A DNA stretch of 64,000 nt from Apostichopus japonicus (taxonomy: Eukaryota > Echinodermata > Holothuroidea > Aspidochirotida > Stichopodidae). This document shows positions 35,106 through 45,897 of this stretch, piece after piece. The position numbers and the translations under genes are program-made. How positions within the stretch are numbered: position 1 is the first letter of the stretch; each line of letters begins with the position of its first letter. The stretch spans positions 18,856,265 to 18,920,264 of the forward strand of contig NC_092573.1 of the NCBI RefSeq assembly GCF_037975245.1, written 5' to 3'. The notes below the pieces were generated by a model that saw only the letters and a list, made by a program, of their open reading frames with translations, ran no database searches and was not told the DNA's origin.

Positions 35106-35107
35106 GT

Positions 35108-35198
35108 TCTTCGAGTGGACACTGCGAAGTGAGGAATATTGAGGGAGCAAAAGAACTGAAGTTTGGGGGTGAGTTTATCGATAACCTTAACCTTCAAC
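35108..35198 (+). mobile_element. LTR 3' end of the same Gypsy element (second copy)
   Basis: This matches 33366-33456 at 86 of 91 positions. It is fused directly to the end of the gag remnant. With the first copy it brackets a 1.7-kb deletion derivative of the element (primer site, SGNH-like ORF, partial gag). Confidence 0.65.
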
Positions 35199-35529
35199 AC
35201 CAGGACCCGTTACCAATAGAGCTTAAGAATTCATTTTGTGATGCACAAAGAAGGATGCAAGCAGAGCAGGGTAGCCTACACAGGCTGATGTGTGTTGCAA
35301 TTGATGTCATGCATATTTATGAGGGGCATGGCATAGCAATTATTTCTCTTGTTACAGTAAGGCTTTGTTAAAAATTTCCCTGTGATTGTGAAAATGAATT
35401 TAGTTGAAAATCTTGCCCTGTTCAGTACCTTTGCCCCTCTTCCCCAACTTCCAGTAAAAACACTACTTGCTATACCACAGCATACACTATGGTTCTAAGT
35501 TGGACGAAAATAAAACCATTAACAATTTC

Positions 35530-36969
35530 TCTGCAGGCTTCATCATGTCATCGACCATACAATATATCGGAGGGCAATGAAAGAAACAGATCCAGACCGT
35601 TATAAGCTTGCACTTGAGAAACAGAGGCAGCGTGAAGCAAATTGCAGAGAAAAATTACGAAATGAACTGCAGAAAAGGTAAGCCATCAAAGAAGGCACAA
35701 GAAGAAGCACATGAGAGGATACAAGATAAGTCAAGAAAAAGACAAAGAGTATACCGACAGAGGAAAAAACTGAGCCAGAATGCAGCAGCAGATGACAATC
35801 ATGGTCCCTCTGGTGGCAATTTCGTGACATCCCCAGAAAGGCTGCACGTAGCGTTTAAGTTTCCAGGCAGCAAGTTTGTGCAGTTACAAACCAGAAAGAG
35901 ATTGGCCAATCAAAGAGCATACTGGAAGGAGAAGAAGCGTGAACAAAGATCAAGGATGAGTTCCCAAAAGAAGAGAAGAATATGAGAACAGTGACATCCC
36001 AGGAAAGGTTGCGGGCAGCGTTTAAGTTTCCATGAAGAAAGTTTATGCAGTTTGAAACGAGAAAGAGATTGGCCTATCAAAGAGCATACTGGAAGGAGAA
36101 GAAGCGCGAACACAGATCAAGGATGAGGTCCCAAAGAAGAGAAGAATATGAGAACAGGATAGGAAAAGAAAAGATATCAAGTATGAAGAGGAGCGCTCAA
36201 AGCATGTAGCAATTCAGGGAGAAAACCCTGTCTCACAGAAAACAACATGGAACGTTACTGCCAATATAAGGAAGCAGATGCCAAAAGGGCCACAGTCGTT
36301 TGCTAATGTCGTCAATGGTCTTATTGCTAATTCGTCCCCCAAAATGCAAAAGGTGATGGAAGACAAGGGACTTACACTTCCTTCCAAGAGACTGCGTCGG
36401 CCCAAATTTTCAGGAGTTGTGACGCTGATGTCGCAGAAGAAAGAAGGAGTGGCTGCTGCCAGGTTGATTGCAAACACGGCTAGGAAAATTAAACTCAGAG
36501 TAAGTGCTCGAGAATGGAGTTGAAGTCTGGGACTTAACAGCAAGACTATTTTAAGAGCACATAAGGAGTGGGTAGAAACTGCAGTAAAGACAAGAGCACA
36601 GTTCAAATCATTGATAAGTTTTTTTAAATGGAGCATATTTCACGGCACCTTCCTCAAAAACAATTGGCTACAAAGACTGGGCCTGGATATGTGTTACAGA
36701 TATCACTGAAGGCAGCATATCAAATTTTCCAAAGAGAGTATCCAAATATCAAAATTGGGTACACAAAATTCACATTATCGAGGCCAAGGAATGTGACGCT
36801 ACTGTCCTCCATGATACATGAAGTGTGTATATGTGTCTATTGCCTAAATTTGAAATACAAATGGCTGGCTCTAAATGGACTTGTCACTTGTGCAGAACTC
36901 AAAAGTGGAGAATGTAAGAGATTTCATGAATGTACTGTTGTGTTCCAAACCAGACGGTGCAAGATATAA
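35530..36969 (+). pseudogene. Basic, repeat-containing protein of unknown function, broken
   Basis: A set of lysine/arginine-rich frames: TDPDRYKLALEKQRQREANC (about 35580-35640), PSKKAQEEAHERIQDKSRKR and LANQRAYWKEKKREQRSR (in the frame 35608-35985), SGVVTLMSQKKEGVAAARL (36278-36523) and LKAAYQIFQREYPNIKIGYT with CICVYCLNLKYKWL (36628-36969). The order (basic YxxR helices, then a segment like 'KISYTxFxxLRP ... CLCxxHxN') resembles uncharacterised proteins, probably transposon-derived, common in fish and marine invertebrates; that is recollection, not a search. Frames change at least four times. One exon-like piece is bounded by CTGCAG at about 35536 and GTAAGC at 35678. No function can be given. 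Confidence 0.5.
35824..36157 (+). repeat. Tandem duplication of 167 bp inside the basic pseudogene
   Basis: 35824-35990 and 35991-36157 are the same segment twice (both begin GTGACATCCC and end TATGAGAACAG), roughly 88-90% alike by eye. The first copy is in an open frame encoding FKFPGSKFVQLQTRKRLANQ; the second has a stop after FKFP. Confidence 0.85.
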
Positions 36970-37236
36970 AGGCAGCTTGTGTTTCGGGGAAATGTGAATG
37001 AAATGCTATGGTAGCACAATCAATGAATACTATAAAACAGTTACAGGAAGTCATGTGATGATGGTAAGATTCCTAGGGTTCTTGTTGCCAAACAAGATTC
37101 AGCAAAAGAGCTTGTGGCCGAATTGATTAAGGACACTGAATGTCCAGTACAGGGAGTGACATTTGTTAAAACATGGTTTTGTAGCGTCTTGGCAATATTA
37201 TCAATACAACCAGCTAAAGAATAATTTACCAAAAGG

Positions 37237-37798
37237 GTGGATACTGATGGTCATGGAACCCCTAAAGATCAGCATGTAGAAATTGCTCTGCGATATCTGG
37301 GAGGGATGGCAAGAAGGGAGGTTCTTGTTCTGGATACTGTCCAACAATCCCCTTTTCCAAGGAGTAATCCAACATTTAGAGGGCATCTATGGAGACAAAA
37401 CTCCCTGCGTGACCCTAATGGGTCAATTCTATTCAAGACAACAGAGACCAGGGGAAGATATGCGACAATATGCCCTTTGCCTTCAAGAGTTATTGCAAAG
37501 GATTAGCACACGGTTTCCAGGTTCCCTAACAGATGATGAGGACAGGGTCTTGAGGGACAGATTTGTGGAGGGCCTGGCAAGCCATGCCATTGAGACTGAG
37601 CTGAGGAAAGAGGTCAGGAAACACTCAACCATTTCCTTCCTCGATCTTAAAGAAGAGGCACTTGAGCTTAAAGCAGACACAGCTGCAGAACCTGTAGACG
37701 AGGTAGTGGATGCAGGGTTGAGGCAAGTCAAGGCACCAACGCTTCAGTCTGACTTATCAATCATACCTTACAATAACACTCAGCATTCTTCAAACTAA
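37237..37798 (+). pseudogene. Gag fragment of another Gypsy-like element
   Basis: It starts with HVEIALRYLGGMARREVLVL in one frame, shifts near 37340, and continues to 37798 with VIQHLEGIYGDKTPC, GQFYSRQQRPGEDMRQYALC, RDRFVEGLASHAIETELRK and ISFLDLKEEALELK. These are gag capsid motifs (F..R.Q...E....Y...L, RD.F..GL). Immediately after it, integrase C-terminal sequence follows, so protease, RT, RNase H and the integrase core are deleted. Confidence 0.8.
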
Positions 37799-38547
37799 AC
37801 AAACCCCTTCCGACCTAATGTTTGGCCGACATGGATGACTACCCATCGATCTGGAAATGGAGACACCTGTGGACAACCGGAGGATGGTGTCGTCTAACTG
37901 GGTTAGTTTTCACTGGGAATGAATGACTCCACCATGCCCATACTCTTGCAGACAAAGAAATGGAGAAGTCCGCTACTGCACAAAAGAAACTTTTTGATCG
38001 AAAGACCAAAGATCAACCTTGATCTAGAGGTGAGCGTGTCCTTGCAAAATGCTTCCATTTTGATGGCAGGCATAAGACTGATGGATGAGACTAGTGGATT
38101 TTTGGAACCAGGAGCCGCACATTATCACAGGTCAACCTGATGTACATCTTCCAATCTACAGGTTGAAACCGGAAAGTGGAGATGGCCTGGAAAAAGGTTC
38201 TCCACCGAAATGCTCTAAAATCTTGCTGTATACCAGTAACTGTAGTAGGAGAAGACACATGTCCCCAAGATGATGCCCCTTCAGGCACCAGTCAGAGCCT
38301 GTTGACACCACTACTAGGCATACCAATTCCACAGCTGATACCCAACAATACAAGCAACTGTGAGCCTGAGGACAACATGGATATAAATGCTTCTGATGGG
38401 CAGGAACTAACACATCCCTCTGCGCTAACCACAGTACCAGATATACCTATCCCAAAATCAGTTGAAGTAGTTCACCCAAACTGTATCTCAGACGGTTACG
38501 TAGGACCAAAGGTTTACCTCCGGCGGAGCCAGGTTTCAATAATATAG
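37795..38547 (+). pseudogene. Gypsy integrase C-terminal region, broken
   Basis: In changing frames one reads PSDLMFGRHGRLPIDLEMET at the start (the LMFGR..RLP pattern of integrase ends), then KEMEKSATAQKKLFDRKTKD, then a GPY-like module with FWNQEPHIITGQPDVHLPIY and VLHRNALKSC. A proline- and serine-rich tail follows to 38547. The motif order is that of Gypsy pol C-termini. Frameshifts near 37830, 38080 and 38200 disable it. Confidence 0.75.
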
Positions 38548-38549
38548 CA

Positions 38550-40141
38550 AGTATTGATTTCTCCCTCATTGTTAACTCTATGCAATGGTAAGAGGATGAC
38601 TTGACTAAGGCTAGAGCATGTAATTTCTTCACATAAGTTGTGTGGTGGTATTTTCAATTGTATTTTTGTACCAAGACTTGCCAGTCTTTATGGTATGAGA
38701 TATGGTCCTTAACAGAAGATTGTGTTATGGGACATTATTGCATGCACATGCAAGGTTGGAGGACTGTTGTAATAGGAAGCTGCGCTAGTCATGGCCTAAC
38801 AGCTGAACCAGGATAGATATTTACTTCACAAGTATACACTGTACGTTTCTTCCATTTGTTTTTAATTTTAATTTGTCACTATTGCTTCACAAGAAGTTTT
38901 CATTGGCAGCGAAAGCCAATATGAAGTTGGCAGGGATGTACATAGATTTAGTTATGTCTTAAATAATAGTGAGACTTTGGCAACAGTACTTTGTTCTGCC
39001 AAAGTTGCTGGCTGCAGTAAACATCTTCACTACTTCCTTTCTTTTTCTTATAAAGAGGATGCTTTGTCTCATTTAAATATTAGTCTGCAGATGTAGTCTC
39101 GTGTGGTTAACTTTGATTGGTTCTGAATGCTGCTCATGGTAGCTAGTGTGTGTGTAGGCCAATGAGAGGGGTTAAGTTGGTCACATGTTTTTACCATGTG
39201 GTTTAAGTTCTCCCTTCCAGGAATCATAGGAAGAGATGCAATTTTGCTGTGAACCAGTCAACAGGGCATTAGTGGAATTTGGTCACTCTTGTGATAATAT
39301 AGTTTGTCCACTGTGTTTGTAGTTGTCAAATAAGCTGTCAACCTTATCTTATAGAAATACATCTTAATTTTTCCTGGAGGAATTAATTTGTTTGCATCTC
39401 ATTCACTGTATGTCTTCACTTTTAATTGATTGAACCGAGAGCTGTCATTTACTCACTGTTTTAGTAATTAAATAACTTTGTTGTACCTGGACTTCACCTA
39501 CTTTCCTCGGGAGGGTTATCTCTTCATCAAATCAAGTTCTATCCAATTTTACAGAACTTTCTGAATGGAACTGAAAAAGGTTGTTCAAGACATACTTTAC
39601 AGTGTGAAAACTGTTGTGAGGTGTAGAAGTCGTTCTGGAGGTAAATACAAATCTGAAATGAACATACATCATACCCAGAGGAAGATGGAAGCATTTTGCC
39701 CCTATCATGTGTCTTATTGTACCTGATCATAGCTATACTATACATATTGCACACAAACATTTGGCATAGTCATTTTCTCTACATAAGTGTATATAATGTA
39801 TGGCTTTCTTGATTTTTCTTCACTGCTTTTCAATGAATGGTTGAAACAAAACCAAGCCAGCAATGTAACACATCCTCTACCCCTGCAAGCTTTACTATCC
39901 AGCTTTATGTTGGGACCAAAACTTAGTAAGAATTGGACTGGACAGTACAGTTGGTAGAGTTCAACAGAACATGTTATCTTGCAGTCCTAGGTTTAGATCC
40001 TAATTGAAATTGAAAATTACGTTTCTATCAATTTGAACACTGTTAATGGTTAGTTAGGTTAGTAATAACTAGTTAACCATCACCTGGAGGGCACCATGGT
40101 TACGACTTGCTCAAGACTCTGGTAAATGTGACCGTCTCTTC
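38550..40141. other. Region between integrase remnant and RGS9BP-like gene; no coding seen
   Basis: The left part could be the 3' LTR of the preceding retroelement, but I found no inverted end pair that I trust. The right part, next to the stop codon at 40142, must include the 3'UTR of the minus-strand RGS9BP-like gene. Confidence 0.4.
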
Positions 40142-43100
40142 TTACACATCTAGGACGACGAGACAGATGATGAGGATGGTTGTGAAAGCTATCAGGGTGG
40201 ACAGAGCGATCAGGACCAGGACGGTGCATTTCCTCCGCTGTCTGGATTCATACTGAGGATCCTGTTAGAAGGGAATCAGAGAAAGAATATCAGGGGAAAA
40301 AAACAGAGGATTCCAAAACAAAAACAAGTAAAAGGAATGTAAAATATTACTGCACTTGAAAGGGAAGTAAGATGCTATTGGTGTTTCATTTTGGAAGATG
40401 GATGGCTGGAAGGGATAGAACGACAGTTGCCTGATACTGAGAAATCAGGATTCAAAGGAAGATGTCAGATGTATAAATCACAGCTGATGTTAAGAACCTG
40501 GGTTATTACATAAATAAGTGGGACAGTGGGAGGCGGGTAGTCCAACTTTTTTTGTAAACACCTTAATGTCATCACTGCACACAGGATCACCAATGTTTGA
40601 TTGCTGTATTTGTACTTCCAACAATTTTATAAATGTTAACAAATATGTAATATTTTTTATTTTATTTCTTTGAGCTGAAATGCACTTGTTTTATCTTGTC
40701 ACTTTATCCTATAAAATACCTTCATTACATAGAACAAGTTTTAAATGATTCGTTGTGTACTGATGATACTACTAAAAACTGCTAGAAGTTGGACCTCTAA
40801 TTTATGCGATTTGACGCTCAAAATGAATTATAAGGCACTCACAAAGGCAATTAGTGACGTAGCATCTCCCAGAGAGCTCTGTGATTTTGATCTATTGAGA
40901 CTAAATTCTGATAGAGGCTCTATGGTCCAAGGTTTGATGTCCACACTCCGGTTCATCTCTGATAACATGTTTCGAAGCTGCAATATGTCTCTGAAGAAAA
41001 AAAAACAGAGGAAACCAAAAGAAAAAGCATTACAGATGGGTGCTACTTGAATGAAGTTCACTGTGCATGCTAACACATGTAACATACTGTAATCCCTCTG
41101 TTCTGTTCAAAATCCAAATTTGTTTTGGAATCAATTAACATCCACAGAGCATTTTTTTCACAAGCCCCCCAAAATATATCAGTAAATTACTTAGTAGTAA
41201 GGGTAGACTTGAATGTTATCAGCCAGTGTCTGAAAATGTACATGCTGTCACTAATGCTTGGGTTAATTTGCACTGTTAAATTATTTGAACATTCATGACG
41301 TTCAAATTTAGGAACAGCAACCCTGGTGAAAGCCGATAGAACTTCCCTTAGTGAATGTTTTACTTGTGCACATGACCAACCTTGCAAGCAAGTTGTTCTC
41401 TTCACGTTCCAGAACCATTCTATCCACATTTGGCACATCAAGGTTTTCCACATTGACTGGTATGTTGTCTAATCCCAGTGGTTCCATTACTCCAGTTTGG
41501 ATTAACTGACAACTGCCTGTGAGTGAGATACACAATAAATATCATGTTTGACATTGGTTTTCTCTACAAACAATGGAGACATTACTTCAAAGCATTAATT
41601 TTTGGCATTAAATTTGGTAAACTTTCAATTTGATTCCAAATATCACATGCAATGCCAAAACAAATTTATTGTCCTATGATCATAGTGTGGTAAGATTGCA
41701 CCTACTTCATGAATATGTAACAGCCAAGAAAAAGGCATTCTTTACAAAGGACTAACTTACCAGAGTAGAGAGGAAACGCCTTCTGTAAATCAAGTGTTTT
41801 CCTCATGTGAATTTCCAGCACTTCCACACATGCAGAGAATGTATTCCAAAGCCTCTCATAATCAGCACATTTTGATTTCAACTCATAGTTGTTACTGGTA
41901 CTGTTGAGGAATATTACAAACGACCGATATGCCTTTAATCTCCGGAAGTCTAGAACTTTTATGATACTGTTGCTATCTTGCTCTGACAATATTATACAGT
42001 CACTATATATATCTATAAATATACACCATCCTCAAAACTATGACAACAATTAGTTTTTGAAACTCTTACAAGAGATCTAGACACAAAGAAGTACTTTTTT
42101 TTTAGTTTTTTGAAAAAGGACAAGAAATCAGACGATCCATGTCCCTTCTTTTCTATTTACTCTTTGGATACTACAGCAATATATGGTATAAATTCATTTA
42201 TAAAGTATATTAAGAAAATACCATTTTCTTCTGTGGATTAACTATTTGTACACTATCAATGAGAAGAATATAGAAATTTTCAACTCATTTACAAGGATGA
42301 TGTCACTCAATCTGCAGGTACCACATACACTTCACCAAACTTTACAAAATTCAAATCTTCACTTTGAAAATCATGCTGCGTGCAGTATTTAGACTTTGCC
42401 AATTAGACCGGTAGATGGATAAACTATATCTACAATAAGTCAACTTGTACTTTCAGTCTCTTAAAATATTGCTAAATTCATTTCCTCGATCGGTGGTGAC
42501 ACCTCGTGGCCGACGGTGCACACAGTTAACTTACTCTTTCAAGACAGGAATGAAAGTATCCTTGATGAGTACTACCATGTTGCAAGCCTTCTTCCTGGCT
42601 CTCTTCATCTCTTCTCTAAGAAACTCTGAATCGCTGGATCCCCCCAACGCTAGGAGTTGATCATGATAACGGGCCGTCTCCGCATTGAATTCCCTTACGA
42701 GCTGAAGAGGAAGAAAACTCTCTCAACTTATTCAAACTCAAGGTCTCTGAATGACCTCTTTGGTGATAAAACACACGTGCACATCATGTTCAAATGTTCC
42801 AGTGAACATGTATCTACTTTTTGTTTATTTAAACTAAATCCTTATATCTGTGTTTGTCTCAGTTCACCAATTTTAGAAGATCCTGCGAGGATTGAAGAAA
42901 ACGTTGAAACACCAAAAATATTAATGCAACAGCATACCACCAATTACAAGCCCTTGAAAAAAATGCTAACCCTTCAAGGTCTATGGACATCATGCCAGTT
43001 TGCCCCATATTCAGTACATTTGTTGTGTGTGATAATCTCATTCAAAATCTATTGAGATTTTTCCAAAAGGTCTTTTTGTTTCCAAGATATACACATTTAA

Positions 43101-43781
43101 AGTTTTGATAAATCTGGGGAAACTCAGTACTGTAAATATGTGCAAACTATGACCTAAAGTGTTGCACTCATCAAACTTCTTATTTTAGACCTTACTATTA
43201 AACTCAACCCCTAATTACATGCCCACATATATCATTTGAATAACGTCATGTTCCTCTTTTCAAAAGAAGACAATAAAATCTTTCACAAAAATCGCCTTAT
43301 GCCCACAAACCTATTTTTATTGTCCTTGTCACAAAGGTTGTAGAAACAAGGGAAAAACATAACATAAAATTAGGCAGTCACTCTTTTTACATCATCAATG
43401 TGCATAATTAGCTAATGTTTATTCATGAATGAAACTAGAATAAAGAAAAGACTTGTACAATTGTCAATCTTTGATGGATTTTGCGGCTATTTTCATGATA
43501 TCTAATACCTATTAGAGTGATTAGGACAATGTTTGGTTCCCAGGTGTCCGTAAACCTTAAAAAGCGTACTACTTATATAATTGCAAAGCAAACTTGAAAA
43601 TTAGGAGACTTTTAGGCTATCCTCTGAAATACTTGCAGAATGTTAACACAAAGCATTCATGATTTAACTTTACCTTTGTATATTTACAGTTGTCAACATC
43701 ATCCTTGCATTCTGTGGTACTATCTACATCATAGGAAATGATAGACTGTTGACCTCTACTCTTCAGGCTGGAACGTCTCAT
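40142..43781 (-). CDS. RGS9-binding-protein (R9AP)-like membrane anchor, complete six-exon gene
   Basis: In vertebrates R9AP tethers the RGS9-Gbeta5 GTPase-accelerating complex to membranes, speeding shut-off of G-protein signalling in photoreceptors; R7BP is its palmitoylated relative. Coding exons: 43674-43781, 42535-42701, 41761-41900, 41381-41516, 40843-40990 and 40142-40261. They sum to 819 nt, 272 residues plus TAA, with all GT-AG sites and phases (0,2,1,2,0) in agreement. Family features: LVREFNAETARYHDQLLALG (37-56), a GGSSDSEFLREEM helix start, DYERLWNTFSACVEVLE in exon 3, REENNLLARDILQLRNML spanning exons 4 and 5, and VDIKPWT. A basic RQRRK (240-244) precedes a hydrophobic helix (about 246-270) at the very C-terminus, the single tail-anchor of R9AP. 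Vertebrate R9AP is about 235 residues. The exon 3 acceptor (41901-41903) was chosen because it alone keeps phase; another AG at 41983 does not. A short upstream ATG frame lies at 43803. Confidence 0.88.
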
Positions 43782-43803
43782 TCTCTCAAAGGGAACGAAC
43801 CAT
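43782..43803 (-). other. 5'UTR part of RGS9BP-like exon 1 with upstream ATG
   Basis: After the acceptor AATTTTCAG the exon starts with an ATG that opens a five-codon frame ending TGA (MVRSL). The main ATG follows at 43781 and overlaps no longer frame. Such an upstream ATG may lower translation; this is inference. Confidence 0.5.
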
Positions 43804-44060
43804 CTGAAAATTACCTGTTTAATTTGTTGAGGTCTTGAATAGTCTATAATGGTAGAGAAGAAATGTTTTCAATAAAGTTGAGATGTATACTACAGATTAC
43901 CTGCAAGATTATTGTTAAAAGCCTAAAATTGGTAAAAAAAATTAAGTATCTGAATATGTAATCTTGATGAATGGCAATTCTTACCCAGTGACTGCGGTAG
44001 CTACTTTTCTTTGGCAATATGATGGAATGAACCAGCGCTTTGCAATTCTTCACCACTTAC

Positions 44061-44119
44061 TAGCGAGTTTCCTCACATGATTTCAATCGTGCCGCAGATG
44101 CAATAACATCCAACATCAA
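44061..44119 (-). other. Possible 5'UTR exon of the RGS9BP-like gene
   Basis: On the minus strand CTCCACAG precedes 44119 and GTAAGT follows 44061, giving a 59-bp exon-sized piece without a long frame, upstream of coding exon 1. A further donor-like GTAAGT sits at about 44511. Only cDNA evidence could confirm either. Confidence 0.35.
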
Positions 44120-44735
44120 CTGTGGAGAATTGAAAGAACAAGTCATTCGAAACTGGGAATGGGAAAATGGAGATTGTCATGATAGTTTTCCAGTGTATGT
44201 CCAGAGAGGTTTGAAATAAACATTCCAATTTTCTTATTGAAGAACTTTGGGTCTTAATACTTACTGTAGTAGTATGGAAGGGTGGGAAGAACTATTGCAC
44301 ACCAAGACTCCTAAATTTCTCAGATATTACTATCTTCTACAATGTATCATCTACATCTATCAGTTTTTAAAAATTTGCAGAAACAGCACATGGTTAATTT
44401 CTGTGAAACTAAGCATCTTGTTCAATACCACTGTGTTTGCAATATGAAGCAAAAAGAATGATTTCATTCCATGATGTTGTTACAACTTTAAAAAAAGGCA
44501 ACTAACTTACACTCAGGCTAGTCCTCCAGTATCTAACATCAACCCAAGTCTAGCCTTGGACAGATTACCCAAAATTTAGGGAACAAGAACAAAAACTGCT
44601 GTAGGCTAGGCCTAACACTATCATCCAAAATATGCATCTAGACTACCATTCTCAAAGTCCGTTTGGGCACATCTTGTTTGAGGGAAAACCAAATACAATA
44701 GCACCTAATCTATGATTATATGAAAGATAGCACAA

Positions 44736-45616
44736 CACTTATTTAGTACATGTATGTTAGGTCCTAGGTTACTAATGTTTGTCTACTCTTACTGTCTTAG
44801 TATTACCTTGAGTCTACTCTTAAGATGGTCTACAGTAGTACTAGTAGTATCGGGGACTGTGTCATTCTGTCATCGGTACATTCCGCCATAGAAAATGTGT
44901 TCTTTCCGCCATAGAAAAAGTGCCATGAATTCCGTCATGTTACCCCAATGGCGGTAATGCACTTTTGTATGGCAGAAAGAGCACATTTATTGTGGGTGCA
45001 CTGTAGGCCTATATGCACTGTGTATTGCTTCGCTTCACACTACCTATAGGCCTGCAAATTCCACAAATCGGTCATTTAAATCAAAAATCAGAATCGGTCT
45101 TTTTAATAAACAATCAACCTAAACTAATTTGATTTATTGAACCAACTATTATATATTGGAAGACAGTGTATCGACTCAAGATTTCAAACTTACAATTAAA
45201 ACTATTCAATCAACTAAGTTGTAGTTGTAAATTAAAGACTGTGTATCTATTCCCCAATCTTAACCATGTCTTAAATACAACTCAGTCTATCCAGCAAACC
45301 GTCACATTTGAAGGCGGTGTACCTATCCTTCCACGCAAATCAAAGAAAGTTTAACCGATACAGGACTGTGTAAAATCCATTCCTAAAATGTACCTTTCTT
45401 CCATAGATTTCGAGCCTTTCCGCCATGGTGGAAAGAATCGAAACCTATGGCGGAAAGGTATGGGGGTATGACCCTATGGTGGAATGCACTTATTTAGTAC
45501 ATGTTAGGTCTTAGGTAACTAATGTTTGTCTGCTCTTAGTCTTACTGTCCTAGTCTTACTGTACGTGTAGTCTACTCTTTAACTTAGTTTGTTCTACAGT
45601 AGTATACTAGTAGTAT
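44736..45616. repeat. Direct repeats of about 115-130 bp flanking an inverted-repeat element
   Basis: 44736-44850 and 45487-45616 are similar throughout (both begin CACTTATTTAGTACATG and end CTAGTAGTAT) with small insertions in the second. Between them lies the CCGCCATAG element listed next. Either the element carried flanking sequence during duplication or the repeats are degenerate long terminal repeats. Confidence 0.6.
44876..45489. mobile_element. Inverted-repeat element with repeated TTCCGCCATAG motif
   Basis: Left end GTACATTCCGCCATAG (44876-44891) and right end CTATGGTGGAATGCAC (45474-45489) form 16-bp inverted ends with two mismatches. TTCCGCCATAG recurs at 44904-44914, and its inverse CTATGGCGGAA at 45445-45455; a near palindrome CTTTCCGCCATGGTGGAAAG sits at 45416-45435. 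Repeated subterminal motifs in inverted orientation are typical of non-autonomous DNA transposons. There is no transposase and no clear target duplication. Confidence 0.5.
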
Positions 45617-45620
45617 AGTC

Positions 45621-45897
45621 AGTATTGCGAAGTTCGGCATACTGCGAAGTTCGGACACCCTAAGAAATACACGATTTCACCATGAAAACCAACAGGAAGA
45701 TCCAAATTCCACCAAAAACTACGAAGCTACAGTTATTTTCTCTCCAAAATGACCCGTGTGCAAGAAATTACTTACATATTTGTTAATAAAATGACGAAGA
45801 TCTATGAAGTCTGTTATAATTACTGAAAGAGCAAATGCGCCACCAATTTTATCACCAGCGCCACACTGTGGGTTGCGTGTCCGAACTTCGCAATACT
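45621..45897. mobile_element. MITE-like element with perfect 17-bp inverted ends
   Basis: AGTATTGCGAAGTTCGG (45621-45637) and its exact inverse CCGAACTTCGCAATACT (45881-45897) bound a 277-bp segment; a second GCGAAGTTCGG lies at 45643-45653. No target duplication is clear. It has no coding capacity of its own. Confidence 0.65.

Noticed and set aside
41187-41453. Minus-strand frame of 88 codons
   Set aside because: Overlaps exon 4 of the R9AP-like gene in another frame; the frame kept has family motifs and correct phases.
41901-41985. N-terminal extension of R9AP-like exon 3 to an acceptor at 41983
   Set aside because: It would break the reading phase with exon 2; the acceptor at 41901-41903 restores phase and the family alignment.
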